Shown: positions 55,218 through 64,000 of the stretch, piece by piece
How positions within the stretch are numbered: position 1 is the first letter of the stretch
Layout of the letters: each line of letters opens with the position of its first letter
Program-made: the position numbers and the translations under genes
Assembly (NCBI RefSeq): GCF_013112245.1
Contig: NZ_WVRN01000001.1
Coordinates: forward strand, 996,501 to 1,060,500
Source of the DNA: Ruegeria sp. HKCCD4315
Lineage (GTDB): Bacteria > Pseudomonadota > Alphaproteobacteria > Rhodobacterales > Rhodobacteraceae
Direction: 5' to 3'
DNA length: 64,000 nt
The notes under the pieces: model-generated
Database searches by the model: none
Told to the model about the DNA's origin: nothing
Seen by the model: only the letters and a program-made list of their open reading frames with translations

Positions 55218-55961
55218 TCAAACACTGCGCTTCTTCAGCACATAGATGTCCATGATCCAGCCATGATCTGCTCGTGCTTTGGCACGCGTATCCAGGATCT
55301 GTTGGGCGACCAGATCCAGCGGACCGTTGATCAGCAGCTCTTCTTTCATACCCACATACGCGCCCCACCAGATGTCGAATTCCGCCATCTCAAGGGATTG
55401 AAACGAGCATTCTCCATCTAACATAACCGCTACTTTTGAGCCGGTTGCGGGCCACCCTTCATCTCTAATGCGGCGGCCTGTTGTGACGACATAAGGCGCA
55501 CCCAGATCATTGATCGGGATCGCATGGGCCGCGGTCAGCGCTTGCAAGGCAGTAATGCCGGGGATCACTTTCGTGTTGGGTTTGGGGTCCAGCCGTGCAG
55601 CGATGCGCAGCGAGCTGTCGTAGAGCGACGGGTCCCCCCAAATCAGCAAGACCACATGTTGTGCCGTTGGGTGGGTATCCATAGCCTCTTGCCAGCGCAG
55701 GGCAATGGCATCGTGCCATTCGTCAACTCCGCGCAAATAGCCATCGTCCGCGCGGCGTTTCGGGATATCGAAATATGCGATCTGGGGCGTGGTATCGGTG
55801 ACTTCTGCAATGATTTCCTCGCGTAGCCCAGCCAGATCGGCTTTATTCTCTCCCTTTCGCGGGATCAGAATCAGATCCGCCGCCCGGATCGCCTGCGCCC
55901 CTTGAAAGGTCACATGATCGGGGTTTCCCGTGCCGATGCCGATCAGGCTCAAGTCAATCAT
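55218..55961 (-). CDS. cobF: Precorrin-6A synthase (deacetylating)
   Basis: This 247-residue enzyme of the aerobic cobalamin route methylates C-1 of precorrin-5 with loss of acetate, giving precorrin-6A. It has the tetrapyrrole methylase fold: LSLIGIGTGNPDHVTFQG, WGDPSLYDSSLRI and PGITALQALTAAHAIP. CobF occurs only in the aerobic pathway, which marks the route used here. The start overlaps the cobA stop by 8 nt. It is the last cob gene of the run; no clear terminator is seen after it. Confidence 0.94.
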   Translation of the reverse strand: MIDLSLIGIGTGNPDHVTFQGAQAIRAADLILIPRKGENKADLAGLREEIIAEVTDTTPQIAYFDIPKRRADDGYLRGVDEWHDAIALRWQEAMDTHPTAQHVVLLIWGDPSLYDSSLRIAARLDPKPNTKVIPGITALQALTAAHAIPINDLGAPYVVTTGRRIRDEGWPATGSKVAVMLDGECSFQSLEMAEFDIWWGAYVGMKEELLINGPLDLVAQQILDTRAKARADHGWIMDIYVLKKRSV

Positions 55962-56682
55962 CTTCGAACTCCGCCAGCGGGCCATACAGGATCAACGCCG
56001 GAGCTTTGCCAATCTCAGATTTCAACTGATCCGCCAACGCGCCGATGGTAGCGCGCTGCAGCTTTTGATCCGGGGTCGACACGGATTCAGCCATCAACGC
56101 CGGAGTGTCCAGTGGCAGGCCATGGGCGTTCAACGCTTCAACCAGCAGCGGGAAGGTGCGCTTGCCCATGAACACAACGGTGGTCGCTTGAGAATCCGCC
56201 AAAGCAGTCAGGTTCAGATCGTCCGGAAGTTCACCGCTGACGTCGTGACCGGTGACAAATTGCACCCGCCGCGCGGTCAACCGGCGCGTCAGTGGAATGC
56301 CTGCCGCCGCTGCTGCTGCGATGGCAGAGGGGATGCCGGGAATGATTTCATAAGCGATTCCAGCTTCACGCAGGGCCACAAGCTCTTCTTCCAGACGTCC
56401 GAACATGCCGCCATCGCCAGACTTCAGCCGCACAACGTGCTGGCCGGTCTGGGCATAATCTACCAACAACCGGCTGACATGGTCCTGTTTGGGCGAGGGG
56501 CGACCAGCCCGCTTGCCGACACCCACAAGATCCGCATCCTCGCGCGCGTGGCTCAAAATGGGCCCGCTGCTTAGATCGTCGAAAAGAATGGCATCCGCTT
56601 TTTGCATCCGGTCCACGGCCTTCAGCGTCAGCAGTTCCGGATCACCGGGGCCCGAGCCGATGAAAGAGACAAAGCCGCTCAT
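55954..56682 (-). CDS. cobA: Uroporphyrinogen-III C-methyltransferase
   Basis: This enzyme adds methyl groups at C-2 and C-7 of uroporphyrinogen III, giving precorrin-2 for cobalamin. It has 242 residues without a CysG N-terminal dehydrogenase part. Features are GSGPGDPELLTLKA, LFDDLSSGPIL (usually VYDALVSPEIL), RLKSGDGGMFGR and GIPLTRRL. It overlaps cobB by 4 nt and cobF by 8 nt. Confidence 0.92.
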   Translation of the reverse strand: MSGFVSFIGSGPGDPELLTLKAVDRMQKADAILFDDLSSGPILSHAREDADLVGVGKRAGRPSPKQDHVSRLLVDYAQTGQHVVRLKSGDGGMFGRLEEELVALREAGIAYEIIPGIPSAIAAAAAAGIPLTRRLTARRVQFVTGHDVSGELPDDLNLTALADSQATTVVFMGKRTFPLLVEALNAHGLPLDTPALMAESVSTPDQKLQRATIGALADQLKSEIGKAPALILYGPLAEFEDD

Positions 56683-57995
56683 GCCGAGGCCTCTGCGATC
56701 AGGTGAAAGAAAGTGCCGGTGACGTTGCCGCGCACCGAGCCCGTCTGCGGGCCTTCTGCGCCTTCGGCATCAAACACACGCGCAAGCGGGGCATCAGGTT
56801 GGTCCACAATCGAAGAATAGTGGAATTCGTGCCCGCGCAGTGCAGCGCCTTCAGCAAAACCGGGCATCTGTGCCAGCAATTCAGCCTTGCGGTAACCAAG
56901 GTTGAACTTGCGCTTTTGATACGACGTCACCAGTCCCAGCAAACCCGCCATTTCATGCCGTGCGCCATCCTTGTCGATCAGCGCTGTCCCAAGCGCCATA
57001 TAGCCCCCGCATTCCCCATGAACCGGCTTGGTCTCGGCATGTTTGCGCAGACCCGTCAGGAATGTGTTCGCTGCCGCCAGCGTTCCGGCGTGCAACTCAG
57101 GGTATCCACCGGGCAGCCAAATCAGATCGGCATTCGTCGCCGGGGCTTCATTTGCCAGTGGCGAGAAAGGCAGGATTTCGGCCCCAGCCGCGCGCCAGCC
57201 TTCCAGCAGGTGCGGATAGGTGAACGAAAAGGCCGCATCCCGAGCCAGAGCAATCCGCTGAGCAGGAGGGCGCGGCAGCGCGGCTGACGATGGCCCGCCG
57301 GGGCCTGTGGAAGCCGCCCGCTTGATCGCCTCAAGATCAACATGTTCGCGCAGAAACGCCGCATAGCCAACGATTGCGCTTTCCAGATCCGGATGCTCAA
57401 CGGCCTGGATCAGACCCAAATGCCGTTCGGGTAGGGTCAGGTCACCCCGGCGCGGCAACACGCCCAGCACCGGCAATCCTGCGCGTTCCATGCCCAGTCG
57501 GGTCAAACGCTCGTGCCGGGGGCTGGCGCAGCGGTTCAGGATCACTCCGGCAAAGGGCAGATCGGGGTTGTACATCTTGAACCCCAACGCCGTGGCTGCC
57601 GCCGATTGCGCTTGACCGCCGACGTCCAGAACCAGAACCACAGGCCACCCCATGCGCGCAGCGGTTTCAGCACTTGACCCGTGGCCCAGTTCTCCGGGTT
57701 TGGCGACACCATCGAACAGCCCCATCGAACCTTCGGCCACAACGATATCCGCGCCCTCGGCCTGCGCTGAAATCGCGCTCAGCAAAGGATCGCCCATCGC
57801 CCAGCTGTCCAGGTTGAACGAGGCACGGCCCGCTGCCGCCCGATGGAACGCAGGATCAATGTAATCCGGCCCGCTTTTGAACGGTTGCACGGTCAGACCA
57901 TCCTCAGCCAGCGCCCGCAACAGGCCCAGCATCACCGTTGTCTTGCCGGTGCCCGACGACGGGGCCGAGATCAGAACGCCTGGGGGATTAGTCAT
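56679..57995 (-). CDS. cobB: Cobyrinate a,c-diamide synthase (hydrogenobyrinate form)
   Basis: This ATP-dependent amidotransferase converts hydrogenobyrinate to its a,c-diamide with glutamine. It has 438 residues. The P-loop is [16 protein letters not shown], followed by [12 protein letters not shown] and the GGYPELHA block, and the class I glutaminase Cys lies in [12 protein letters not shown] chose the ATG at 57995, with GGAG 8 nt upstream; it overlaps cobM by 8 nt. Because the pathway is aerobic, the substrate should be hydrogenobyrinate before cobalt insertion. Confidence 0.94.
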   Translation of the reverse strand: MTNPPGVLISAPSSGTGKTTVMLGLLRALAEDGLTVQPFKSGPDYIDPAFHRAAAGRASFNLDSWAMGDPLLSAISAQAEGADIVVAEGSMGLFDGVAKPGELGHGSSAETAARMGWPVVLVLDVGGQAQSAAATALGFKMYNPDLPFAGVILNRCASPRHERLTRLGMERAGLPVLGVLPRRGDLTLPERHLGLIQAVEHPDLESAIVGYAAFLREHVDLEAIKRAASTGPGGPSSAALPRPPAQRIALARDAAFSFTYPHLLEGWRAAGAEILPFSPLANEAPATNADLIWLPGGYPELHAGTLAAANTFLTGLRKHAETKPVHGECGGYMALGTALIDKDGARHEMAGLLGLVTSYQKRKFNLGYRKAELLAQMPGFAEGAALRGHEFHYSSIVDQPDAPLARVFDAEGAEGPQTGSVRGNVTGTFFHLIAEASA

Positions 57996-58782
57996 CGCCA
58001 TGGCTCCAGCTGGACCACGGGCTATCCGCGCTTTGAGGGCGGTAGCGGCGGTCATAGGTCTTGGAATACAGGCAGCTTTCGTCAAAGCCTTCGCCCGCCA
58101 GCGCCGGGCCGACCATGATCAATGCAGTGCGTGAGATTTTCTCGTCCAGCGCGTCTTTGAGTGTTTCCAACGTGGCTCGAATGATCTGCTCGTCCGGCCA
58201 GCTGGCGCGGTAAACTACGGCTACCGGGCAATCTGCTCCATAGGCTGGTGTCAGATCGGCGATCACCTTGTCCAGATTGCCGATCGACAAGTGAATGGCC
58301 AGCGTCGCCCCTGTGCGCGCGAAGTTTTCCAGCGTCTCGCCTTCGGGCATCGAGGATGCTCGTCCCGGCGTCCGGGTCAGCACCACGGATTGCGCCAGAC
58401 CCGGCAACGTCAGCTCCGTACCCAGCGCAGCAGCGGCAGCGGCAAACGACGGCACGCCCGGTGTGACGCTGACCGGGATGCCCATCTCTTTCAGGCGGCG
58501 GATTTGCTCACCCATAGCCGACCAGACCGACAGATCACCCGAATGCAGGCGCGCCACATCCTGACCCACTTTATGGGCCGCGTCGATCTCGGCCATGATC
58601 TGATCCAGATCCATGGGCGCGGTGTTGATGATCTTTGCGCCCTCGGGACAGTGGCTCAGGATCTCTTCGGGCACCAGTGAACCAGCATAAAGGCACACGG
58701 GGCAGGATGCGATGATATCGCGCCCGCGCAGCGTCAACAGGTCGGCAGCGCCCGGTCCGGCGCCGATGAAATGAACGGTCAT
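57988..58782 (-). CDS. cobM: Precorrin-4 C11-methyltransferase
   Basis: This 264-residue SAM-dependent enzyme methylates C-11 of precorrin-4 to precorrin-5. Features are [18 protein letters not shown], the CLYAGSLVP block typical of Cob[16 protein letters not shown] and [16 protein letters not shown]. It overlaps cobE by 4 nt. Confidence 0.95.
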   Translation of the reverse strand: MTVHFIGAGPGAADLLTLRGRDIIASCPVCLYAGSLVPEEILSHCPEGAKIINTAPMDLDQIMAEIDAAHKVGQDVARLHSGDLSVWSAMGEQIRRLKEMGIPVSVTPGVPSFAAAAAALGTELTLPGLAQSVVLTRTPGRASSMPEGETLENFARTGATLAIHLSIGNLDKVIADLTPAYGADCPVAVVYRASWPDEQIIRATLETLKDALDEKISRTALIMVGPALAGEGFDESCLYSKTYDRRYRPQSADSPWSSWSHGDD

Positions 58783-59159
58783 GTTTGTCCTCCGATGGCT
58801 ATGGCGCAGGTCGCCAGCCGGTCGTCTGAAATCTGTCTGGGTGAGAGCAGCCGCGCGCCCAAGCCAAATAGCTTTTCGGCGGCGGCCAATGCGGATGCTT
58901 CGGCCACGCTTCCGGTGCCATAGGTGGCACGGCTGCGGGTCGAGCAGGTGAGTGTGCGTTGCCCGGCCAAATCGGCTGCGGCAATGAAATGCACGGGCAG
59001 AGACACCTCTTCTGCAAAAGATGTCAGTGCTGAATGGCCTTCCTTGTCGGTTACAGTCGCCAAGGCTGCCACATCATGGTTCGCAGTCGCCGCGTTAAAT
59101 GCTTCACGCAAGCTATCTTCTGTTGCAGCAGAGGAGAAACCGAGGCCAGCAACGATCAT
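58779..59159 (-). CDS. cobE: Cobalamin biosynthesis protein CobE
   Basis: This 126-residue protein corresponds to the C-terminal domain of CbiG. Features are [33 protein letters not shown] and [12 protein letters not shown]. Its precise biochemical role in the aerobic pathway is not well settled. It overlaps cobL and cobM by 4 nt each. Confidence 0.88.
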   Translation of the reverse strand: MIVAGLGFSSAATEDSLREAFNAATANHDVAALATVTDKEGHSALTSFAEEVSLPVHFIAAADLAGQRTLTCSTRSRATYGTGSVAEASALAAAEKLFGLGARLLSPRQISDDRLATCAIAIGGQT

Positions 59160-60355
59160 AGCGTTACGCTCCACTGCACCACCGGATAGGCGGATTTCCA
59201 GCCGCGCCTCTGTCCCAGCGGGGCGGAATGTGCCAGTTCTATCCGAAGCAGGTCACCGCCCAAGTCTTCGTGCCAACGTGCCAGCAGGGCCTCGCTTTCC
59301 AATGTGACAGCGTTGGCTACAAGGCGCGTGCCTTTGGGAAGCGCATCGCGCAGCCACGCCAGCAGATTGGCGCTCAATCCTCCGCCGATGAAAACGACAT
59401 CCGGCAGGTCGACACCGGACAGCGCTTTTGGTGCGGTTCCGTGTACTACATTCAATCGATCTTGCCCCAACGTATCTGCATTTCGGCGGATTCGCTCAGC
59501 CCGGTCGGCACGGGGCTCAATACACGTCGCGGAAAGGGTCGGATCACACATCAGCCATTCGATGCTTATTGAACCTGTGCCGCCACCGATATCCCACAGA
59601 TGTTCGCCCCGTTGCGGGGCAAGCGCTGAGAGGGTCAGCGCTCGGATGGGACGTTTGGTGATCTGCCCGTCGGTTTCAAAGATGTCATCGGGTTTGCCAG
59701 ACGCTTTGGACAGCGCAGGACCTGCGCCGGTGACGTCCAGGCCAACGCAGACGGGGTGGTCGAACGTGCCAGGAAGGGCCTCGGTCAGAGTGACGGTTTG
59801 AGAGTTTTCGCGCGGGCCGCCCAAAGCCTGCATCACGTGCAGGGAAGAATCTGCAAAACCGGTTTCAGTCAGGTATGTTGCCAGTTCCGCCACAGCCTTT
59901 CCGTCGCGCAACAACAGAATCGCGCGCAGACCCGGGGCCAGATGGGGGCGCAGCCGGGTCAGCGGCGCGGCGTGCAGGCCAAAGGTCAAAGTGCTTTCCA
60001 AGGGCCAGCCGAGCCGGGCAGCGGCCAGCGAAAAGGTGGATTGGCCGGGCAGGGCGGTCCATTCACCGGCATCGAAGTTGCGCGCAATGACAGACCCCGC
60101 GCCAAACCAGAACGGATCGCCCGAGGCCAGAACTACAGTTTGCTTTCCGCGCAGCCCTTGCAGGATCGGCAAACCATCCGAGAAGGGCACCGGCCATTCA
60201 ATGCGTTCCGCCCCGGTTTCGGGCAGCAGTGACAGGTGGCGTGGTGGCCCCATGATCACTTCGGCCCGGTCCAGCACTTGACGGCTTGTTGGCGACAGGC
60301 CATCAAGCCCATCTTCGCCCAGCCCCAGAACTGTCAGCCACGGAGCATCAGACAT
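59156..60355 (-). CDS. cobL: Precorrin-6B C5,15-methyltransferase (decarboxylating)
   Basis: This 399-residue bifunctional enzyme methylates C-5 and C-15 and decarboxylates the acetate chain on C-12. The N-terminal CbiE-like part starts with TVLGLGEDGLDGLS, and the C-terminal CbiT-like part has the SAM loop LWDIGGGTGSISIEW. The ATG at 60355 has AGGAGG 7 nt upstream. Its start codon overlaps that of cobK on the other strand by 2 bp. It begins the cobL-E-M-B-A-F run. Confidence 0.95.
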   Translation of the reverse strand: MSDAPWLTVLGLGEDGLDGLSPTSRQVLDRAEVIMGPPRHLSLLPETGAERIEWPVPFSDGLPILQGLRGKQTVVLASGDPFWFGAGSVIARNFDAGEWTALPGQSTFSLAAARLGWPLESTLTFGLHAAPLTRLRPHLAPGLRAILLLRDGKAVAELATYLTETGFADSSLHVMQALGGPRENSQTVTLTEALPGTFDHPVCVGLDVTGAGPALSKASGKPDDIFETDGQITKRPIRALTLSALAPQRGEHLWDIGGGTGSISIEWLMCDPTLSATCIEPRADRAERIRRNADTLGQDRLNVVHGTAPKALSGVDLPDVVFIGGGLSANLLAWLRDALPKGTRLVANAVTLESEALLARWHEDLGGDLLRIELAHSAPLGQRRGWKSAYPVVQWSVTL

Positions 60356-61100
60356 GACCAACCTCCTGATCCCCGATGTGCTGATCCTTGGCGGCACGAC
60401 CGAGGCCAACGCCTTGGCTAAAACCTTTTCGGAACAACGGATTACGGCCGTCTATTCCTACGCGGGACGAGTGGAAGCGCCACGCCCGCAGCCTTTGCCA
60501 GTACGTGTTGGCGGTTACGGCGGGTCGGAAGGTCTGGCAGATTACATCCGCGACAACGCCATCACTCATGTCGTGGACGCAACCCATCCGTTTGCGGCCC
60601 AGATGAGCCGGAATGCGATCGAGGCGTGTCGGGCAACGCAGACGCCCCTGGCCGCGCTGACCCGCGCGGCGTGGACGCCGCAGACCGGCGATAACTGGCA
60701 TCACGTCCCTGACATCGCGGCGGCTGTCGATGCACTGTCCGGGGACGCACAGCGGGTTTTCCTGGCCGTTGGCCGTATGCATCTTGAGGATTTTGCAGCC
60801 CAGCCCCAGCACATTTATCTGCTGCGTCTGGTGGATGACACCGACAGCTTGCCCTTGCCGAATGCCGAAGTTGTCGTTGCCAGAGGGCCCTTTACCGAAG
60901 CCGACGATCGCGAGCTGATGCAGCGCCATGGGACGCAGCTTGTTGTCTCCAAGAACGCAGGAGGCACCGGTGCGCGGGCCAAGCTGGACGCGGCGCGCGC
61001 ATTGGGCCTGCCTGTGCTGATGATCGACCGCCCGGTTCTGCCACAACGGACCGAGCTTACGACTGTCGCTCAGGTTTTGGACTGGCTGTCTCATCCCTGA
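60354..61100 (+). CDS. cobK: Precorrin-6A reductase
   Basis: This 248-residue NADPH enzyme reduces precorrin-6A to precorrin-6B, the substrate of CobL. Features are LILGGTTEANALAKTF, VDATHPFAAQMS and the VVSKNAGGTGARAKL block. It is the only cob gene on the plus strand. The ATG has GGAG 8 nt upstream, inside cobL. Its 3' end overlaps the cobJ gene tail to tail by 10 nt. No promoter space exists except within cobL. Confidence 0.95.
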   Translation: MTNLLIPDVLILGGTTEANALAKTFSEQRITAVYSYAGRVEAPRPQPLPVRVGGYGGSEGLADYIRDNAITHVVDATHPFAAQMSRNAIEACRATQTPLAALTRAAWTPQTGDNWHHVPDIAAAVDALSGDAQRVFLAVGRMHLEDFAAQPQHIYLLRLVDDTDSLPLPNAEVVVARGPFTEADDRELMQRHGTQLVVSKNAGGTGARAKLDAARALGLPVLMIDRPVLPQRTELTTVAQVLDWLSHP

Positions 61101-61855
61101 TCCTCATCAGGGGTGAAGCGAGGGGTGTACACGATTGGTGCGCCTTTGCGCTCGATCACGCGGGTGCGGGACGAACCCACAATGACCACTGTCTGCATAT
61201 CCGCCATCTCGGGTGTGGCTTCGGCAAGCGTCGAAATCCGGATCGCCTCGTCCGCCCGCGAAACCGCGCGAGCGAACATAATCAGGCGCTCGGGCTCACA
61301 TTCGTCGCGCAGGATTTCGAGTGTTTTTACAAACCCTTCCGGGCGAGACTTTGAGCGTGGGTTGTAGAAGGCCATCGAAAAATCGGCCTGTGCCGCCAGA
61401 CGCAACCGCTTTTCGATTAATGACCAGGGTTTCAAGTTGTCGCTGAGGTTGATGGCGCAGAAATCATGCCCCATGGGCGCACCCGCCCGCGCAGATGCGG
61501 CCAGCATCGCGGTGATACCCGGCAGTACATCGATCTGAAGATCGCGCCATTCTGCAGGGCCGCTCTCCAGCGCCTCAAAGACGGCTGCGGCCATGGCAAA
61601 CACACCGGGGTCGCCCGAGGATACGACAACAACTTTCTTGCCCTCAGCTGCCATTTGCAATGCATGTTGAGAGCGGTCGATTTCGACCCGGTTATCACTT
61701 GCGTGCAAGGTCAGGCCGGGGCGTTCGGCCACACGGGCCACATACGGGATGTAACCTACCACATCGGTGGCCTCTTCCAGCGCCGCAGTAACTTCTGGTG
61801 TCACCAGTGCCTCATCACCCGGTCCCAACCCTGCAATCTTGACCCAACCGCTCAT
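61091..61855 (-). CDS. cobJ: Precorrin-3B C17-methyltransferase
   Basis: This 254-residue enzyme methylates C-17 and contracts the ring to precorrin-4. Features are KIAGLGPGDEALVTPEV, VVGYIPYVARV, VVVSSGDPGVFAMA, FCAINLSDNL and AFYNPRSKSR, all typical of CobJ/CbiH. It overlaps cobI by 4 nt. It ends the cobG-H-I-J run. Confidence 0.95.
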   Translation of the reverse strand: MSGWVKIAGLGPGDEALVTPEVTAALEEATDVVGYIPYVARVAERPGLTLHASDNRVEIDRSQHALQMAAEGKKVVVVSSGDPGVFAMAAAVFEALESGPAEWRDLQIDVLPGITAMLAASARAGAPMGHDFCAINLSDNLKPWSLIEKRLRLAAQADFSMAFYNPRSKSRPEGFVKTLEILRDECEPERLIMFARAVSRADEAIRISTLAEATPEMADMQTVVIVGSSRTRVIERKGAPIVYTPRFTPDEDQG

Positions 61856-62580
61856 GGCCGCCGTCCCTGGCCATGCACCACGATGATCGAGAAATACGGG
61901 GTGATCTTTTCGCAAGCCTCCGACAGTTTTGTCACCGTCTGGTTCGGCATTTGCGCGTATTCGACGATCCACGCCCGGTCATAAAGACCTGAGGTTTTCA
62001 AGGCCCGCTTCACCTTGTCGATGTTCCGCCCGATCTTCATCACAACCAGCGCATCGGTCTGCGCCATACGCTCGGCCAAAGTGTCTTCCGGCAAGGTGCC
62101 AACCAGCACGGTCAGTACGTCATCACCCCATGTGATCGGGTCACCTGTCGCGGTCCACGCACCGGACATGCCGGTGATTGCAGGCACAACCTCCACCGGA
62201 GCTTCATGGCGCAACCGGTTGTAAAGATGCATGAACGAGCCATAGAAGAACGGATCGCCTTCGCACAAAACCACAACGTCCTCGCCCTGTTCGGACAGTG
62301 TTTTCAGATGGGCAGTGCAATCCTCGTAGAACGCGGCCAGCAATTCATTGTAACGTGGGTCCGTGACGGGGATCTCGGTGGTTACGGGATATTCCATCGG
62401 AAATTCCACCGCACCTTCAGGGATCATTCCGTTGACGATCTTGCGGGCCTGACCGCTGCGGCCTGGCTTACGGAAGAAAGCCACGTGCTTGGCGTTGCGC
62501 AACAGGCGATCCGCCCGGACGCTCATCAGGTCCGGGTCGCCGGGGCCAAGCCCCACGCCATATATCGTGCCCATGCTCAT
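61852..62580 (-). CDS. cobI: Precorrin-2 C20-methyltransferase
   Basis: This 242-residue enzyme methylates C-20 of precorrin-2 to precorrin-3A. Features are IYGVGLGPGDPDLMSVRA, VVLCEGDPFFYGSFMH and VPAITGMSGAW. The first ATG (62580) overlaps the cobH stop in ATGA; a second two codons later is possible. Confidence 0.94.
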   Translation of the reverse strand: MSMGTIYGVGLGPGDPDLMSVRADRLLRNAKHVAFFRKPGRSGQARKIVNGMIPEGAVEFPMEYPVTTEIPVTDPRYNELLAAFYEDCTAHLKTLSEQGEDVVVLCEGDPFFYGSFMHLYNRLRHEAPVEVVPAITGMSGAWTATGDPITWGDDVLTVLVGTLPEDTLAERMAQTDALVVMKIGRNIDKVKRALKTSGLYDRAWIVEYAQMPNQTVTKLSEACEKITPYFSIIVVHGQGRRP

Positions 62581-63206
62581 TCTGCCCGGCTTGCGATGGC
62601 GTTGACGGCTGCCACGGTGATGGCGCTGCCGCCCAGACGACCTTTGACAATGCAGGACGGCACCGGTTGTGCCTCCCACAGGGCATCCTTGGATTCTACC
62701 GCGCCGACAAAGCCCACGGGGCAGCCAATGATCGCGGCGGGGCGCGGGCAATCAGGGTCTTCCAACATGTTCAGAAGGTGAAACAGGGCCGTCGGTGCGT
62801 TGCCGATGGCGACCAGCGCGCCTTCCAGATGCGGCCGCCACAGTTCCAGCGCAGCAGCAGAGCGGGTGTTGCTCATCTCGGCGGCCAAAGGGCGCACGCG
62901 TTCATCGTGCAGGGTGCAGATCACTTCGTTATCGGCGGGCAGCCGGAAGCGGGTCACACCTTCGCTGACCATACGCGCATCACACAGGATCGGTGCACCG
63001 TTTTCCAAGGCCGTGCGGGCAGCCGTCACAAAACCAGGCGAGAAATGGACGAACTCTTCCAGCCCGACCATGCCCGCGGCGTGGATCATCCGGACGGCGA
63101 CCTGCTCTTCATCGGCATCAAAACGGGCCAGATCAGCCTCGGACCGGATGGTGGCAAAGCTTTCCTTGTAGATCGCCGCGCCATCGGTTTCGTATGTGTA
63201 GGGCAT
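62577..63206 (-). CDS. cobH: Precorrin-8X methylmutase
   Basis: This 209-residue enzyme moves the methyl group from C-11 to C-12, giving hydrogenobyrinate. The catalytic His lies in VRMIHAAGMVGLEEF, and PILCDARMVSEGV and IGCPVGFVGAVESK are family blocks. It overlaps cobG by 1 nt and cobI by 4 nt. Confidence 0.96.
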   Translation of the reverse strand: MPYTYETDGAAIYKESFATIRSEADLARFDADEEQVAVRMIHAAGMVGLEEFVHFSPGFVTAARTALENGAPILCDARMVSEGVTRFRLPADNEVICTLHDERVRPLAAEMSNTRSAAALELWRPHLEGALVAIGNAPTALFHLLNMLEDPDCPRPAAIIGCPVGFVGAVESKDALWEAQPVPSCIVKGRLGGSAITVAAVNAIASRAE

Positions 63207-64000
63207 CAGGTGAAGTCCATAGTCATGAGTGTTTCGGGGTCGAGCCCGCGCTGGCAGGGCTCATCCCCTGCGCGGCCCTGTTTTACAAGATCAAATCGTC
63301 CGTTTGCGCCCACCAATGTGATGTCGGCAGGCCCCATCCGGGCACAGCCCTTGGCACAGCCCGAGACATGCAGGCGTCCGGGTATGCGCGCAGCCAAGGC
63401 ACGGGCGATGTCGCGGGTTTCCACCTGCGCCTGCGGGCAGAACGGTGCGCCGGGGCAGGCGTCGGTGGTCATCAGCGGGTCAGAGGCGTCCGTGACAAAC
63501 TCTGTTGCGGGTATCGCCGCCCCGCCTTCCAGCAGGATCAGCCGCCACGGCGTGACACGCAGGGCAGCCGCGCCGCTGTCGTCAATCAGATCATAAAGTT
63601 TGCGCGCAGGCAGCGATCCAAAAGCTGCGCCGTACAGCGCGCCCAGATCACATGGGCCAGGTTGCAGTTTTGAGCCGACGGGACCCGGCGCATGCCCTTG
63701 CCATTCCTGCGGCAACGAGTCGATGACCCGCGCCATGCGGCGAGTTTCGGACGTGTATGTCTTTGAAAACCACATGGCTAACGCGATCGCATGATCAATG
63801 GCGTCGGCCTCGGTCACGGGCCGCCCGGTTTCGCAGCCATCGGCGCGCAGGATTAGGCCGTCAACGCCTGTTTCCAGACGAATATCCGCTGAATCCGCGT
63901 TCAAAAGCCGCGCGGGTCCGGTGTCGATGGCAAAACCGAACTTGGCGGGCAGGGCAGGCAACTCTGCCAACCGGTCGATCAGTTCCTGGGTGAGGCGCGC
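63206..64000 (-). CDS. cobG: Precorrin-3B synthase, 5' end cut by the window
   Basis: This oxygen-dependent monooxygenase converts precorrin-3A to precorrin-3B. Only the C-terminal 264 residues are seen; the frame stays open to the window edge. The siroheme/[4Fe-4S] cysteines are in DACPGAPFCPQA and SGCAKGCARMG, as in sulfite reductase relatives. CobG marks the aerobic route. Its upstream region, where a cobalamin riboswitch would be expected, is outside the window. Confidence 0.93.
   Translation of the reverse strand, partial: ARLTQELIDRLAELPALPAKFGFAIDTGPARLLNADSADIRLETGVDGLILRADGCETGRPVTEADAIDHAIALAMWFSKTYTSETRRMARVIDSLPQEWQGHAPGPVGSKLQPGPCDLGALYGAAFGSLPARKLYDLIDDSGAAALRVTPWRLILLEGGAAIPATEFVTDASDPLMTTDACPGAPFCPQAQVETRDIARALAARIPGRLHVSGCAKGCARMGPADITLVGANGRFDLVKQGRAGDEPCQRGLDPETLMTMDFT

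Noticed and set aside
1..64000. Mobile elements, CRISPR arrays, rRNA, phage or defence islands
   Set aside because: No transposase, integrase, direct-repeat array or toxin-antitoxin pair was recognised; gene content is housekeeping and metabolic.

Overview
The window reads as a chromosomal segment of an alphaproteobacterium of the order Rhodobacterales, Roseobacter group, probably close to Ruegeria or Phaeobacter. This rests on high-GC genes packed by 1-8 nt overlaps, the aerobic cob gene set with cobF and cobG, a fused pha (Mrp) antiporter operon, an oxidoreductase-SelD fusion, a Hint-domain protein and a DmdC-type acyl-CoA dehydrogenase. No phage, transposase, integrase, CRISPR array, rRNA or tRNA was seen. 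The annotation comes from reading sequence and motifs only; no search was run.

Layout. 1-8.8 kb: glyA, nadK, an intergenic candidate small RNA, an amidase, prpE (propionyl-CoA synthetase) and maeB (malic enzyme). Palindromic operator candidates lie before prpE and maeB. 8.8-15.2 kb: an unknown membrane protein, a double-cupin protein, and the nucleoside salvage operon cdd-deoA-deoB-add-upp. 15.2-18.3 kb: a membrane-anchored M48-like protein without HExxH, an EamA transporter and a Hint-domain protein. 18.3-26.3 kb: two fatty acid oxidation clusters, with a GST, a cupin, a small ribbon-helix-helix-like protein and two related MerR regulators. 26.4-32.5 kb: two thioesterases and a MATE transporter, the chain DUF952-DUF1330-pyrD-arsC-like, and a secreted 5'-nucleotidase. 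32.6-38.2 kb: a TPR-sulfotransferase, an SRAP DNA-protein crosslink protein, mnmH and selD. 38.2-44.1 kb: the phaAB-C-D-E-F-G cation/proton antiporter, reading into selD. 44.3-51.6 kb: a rhodanese, a secreted esterase, the opgC-opgG-opgH periplasmic glucan operon and a TPR protein. 51.8-55.1 kb: a thiamine-diphosphate enzyme overlapping a CoA-transferase, and a DUF302 protein. 55.2-64 kb: cobG-H-I-J, then cobK on the other strand, then cobL-E-M-B-A-F; cobG runs off the window.

How they fit together. Propionate and acyl-CoA catabolism (prpE, maeB, DmdC-type dehydrogenase, thiolase, multifunctional hydratase/dehydrogenase, thioesterases) is spread over the first half. Propionyl-CoA use through methylmalonyl-CoA mutase would need the cobalamin made by the last 9 kb; that link is inference. 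selD and mnmH form a minimal selenium module for tRNA 2-selenouridine. The pha antiporter and opg operon suit a marine, salt-exposed cell.

The most notable points are the interlocked start codons of cobK and cobL, the candidate small RNA after nadK, the palindromic operators before prpE and maeB, a near-identical 22-nt inverted pair near 23 kb, the M48-like pseudoenzyme and the selD fusion.
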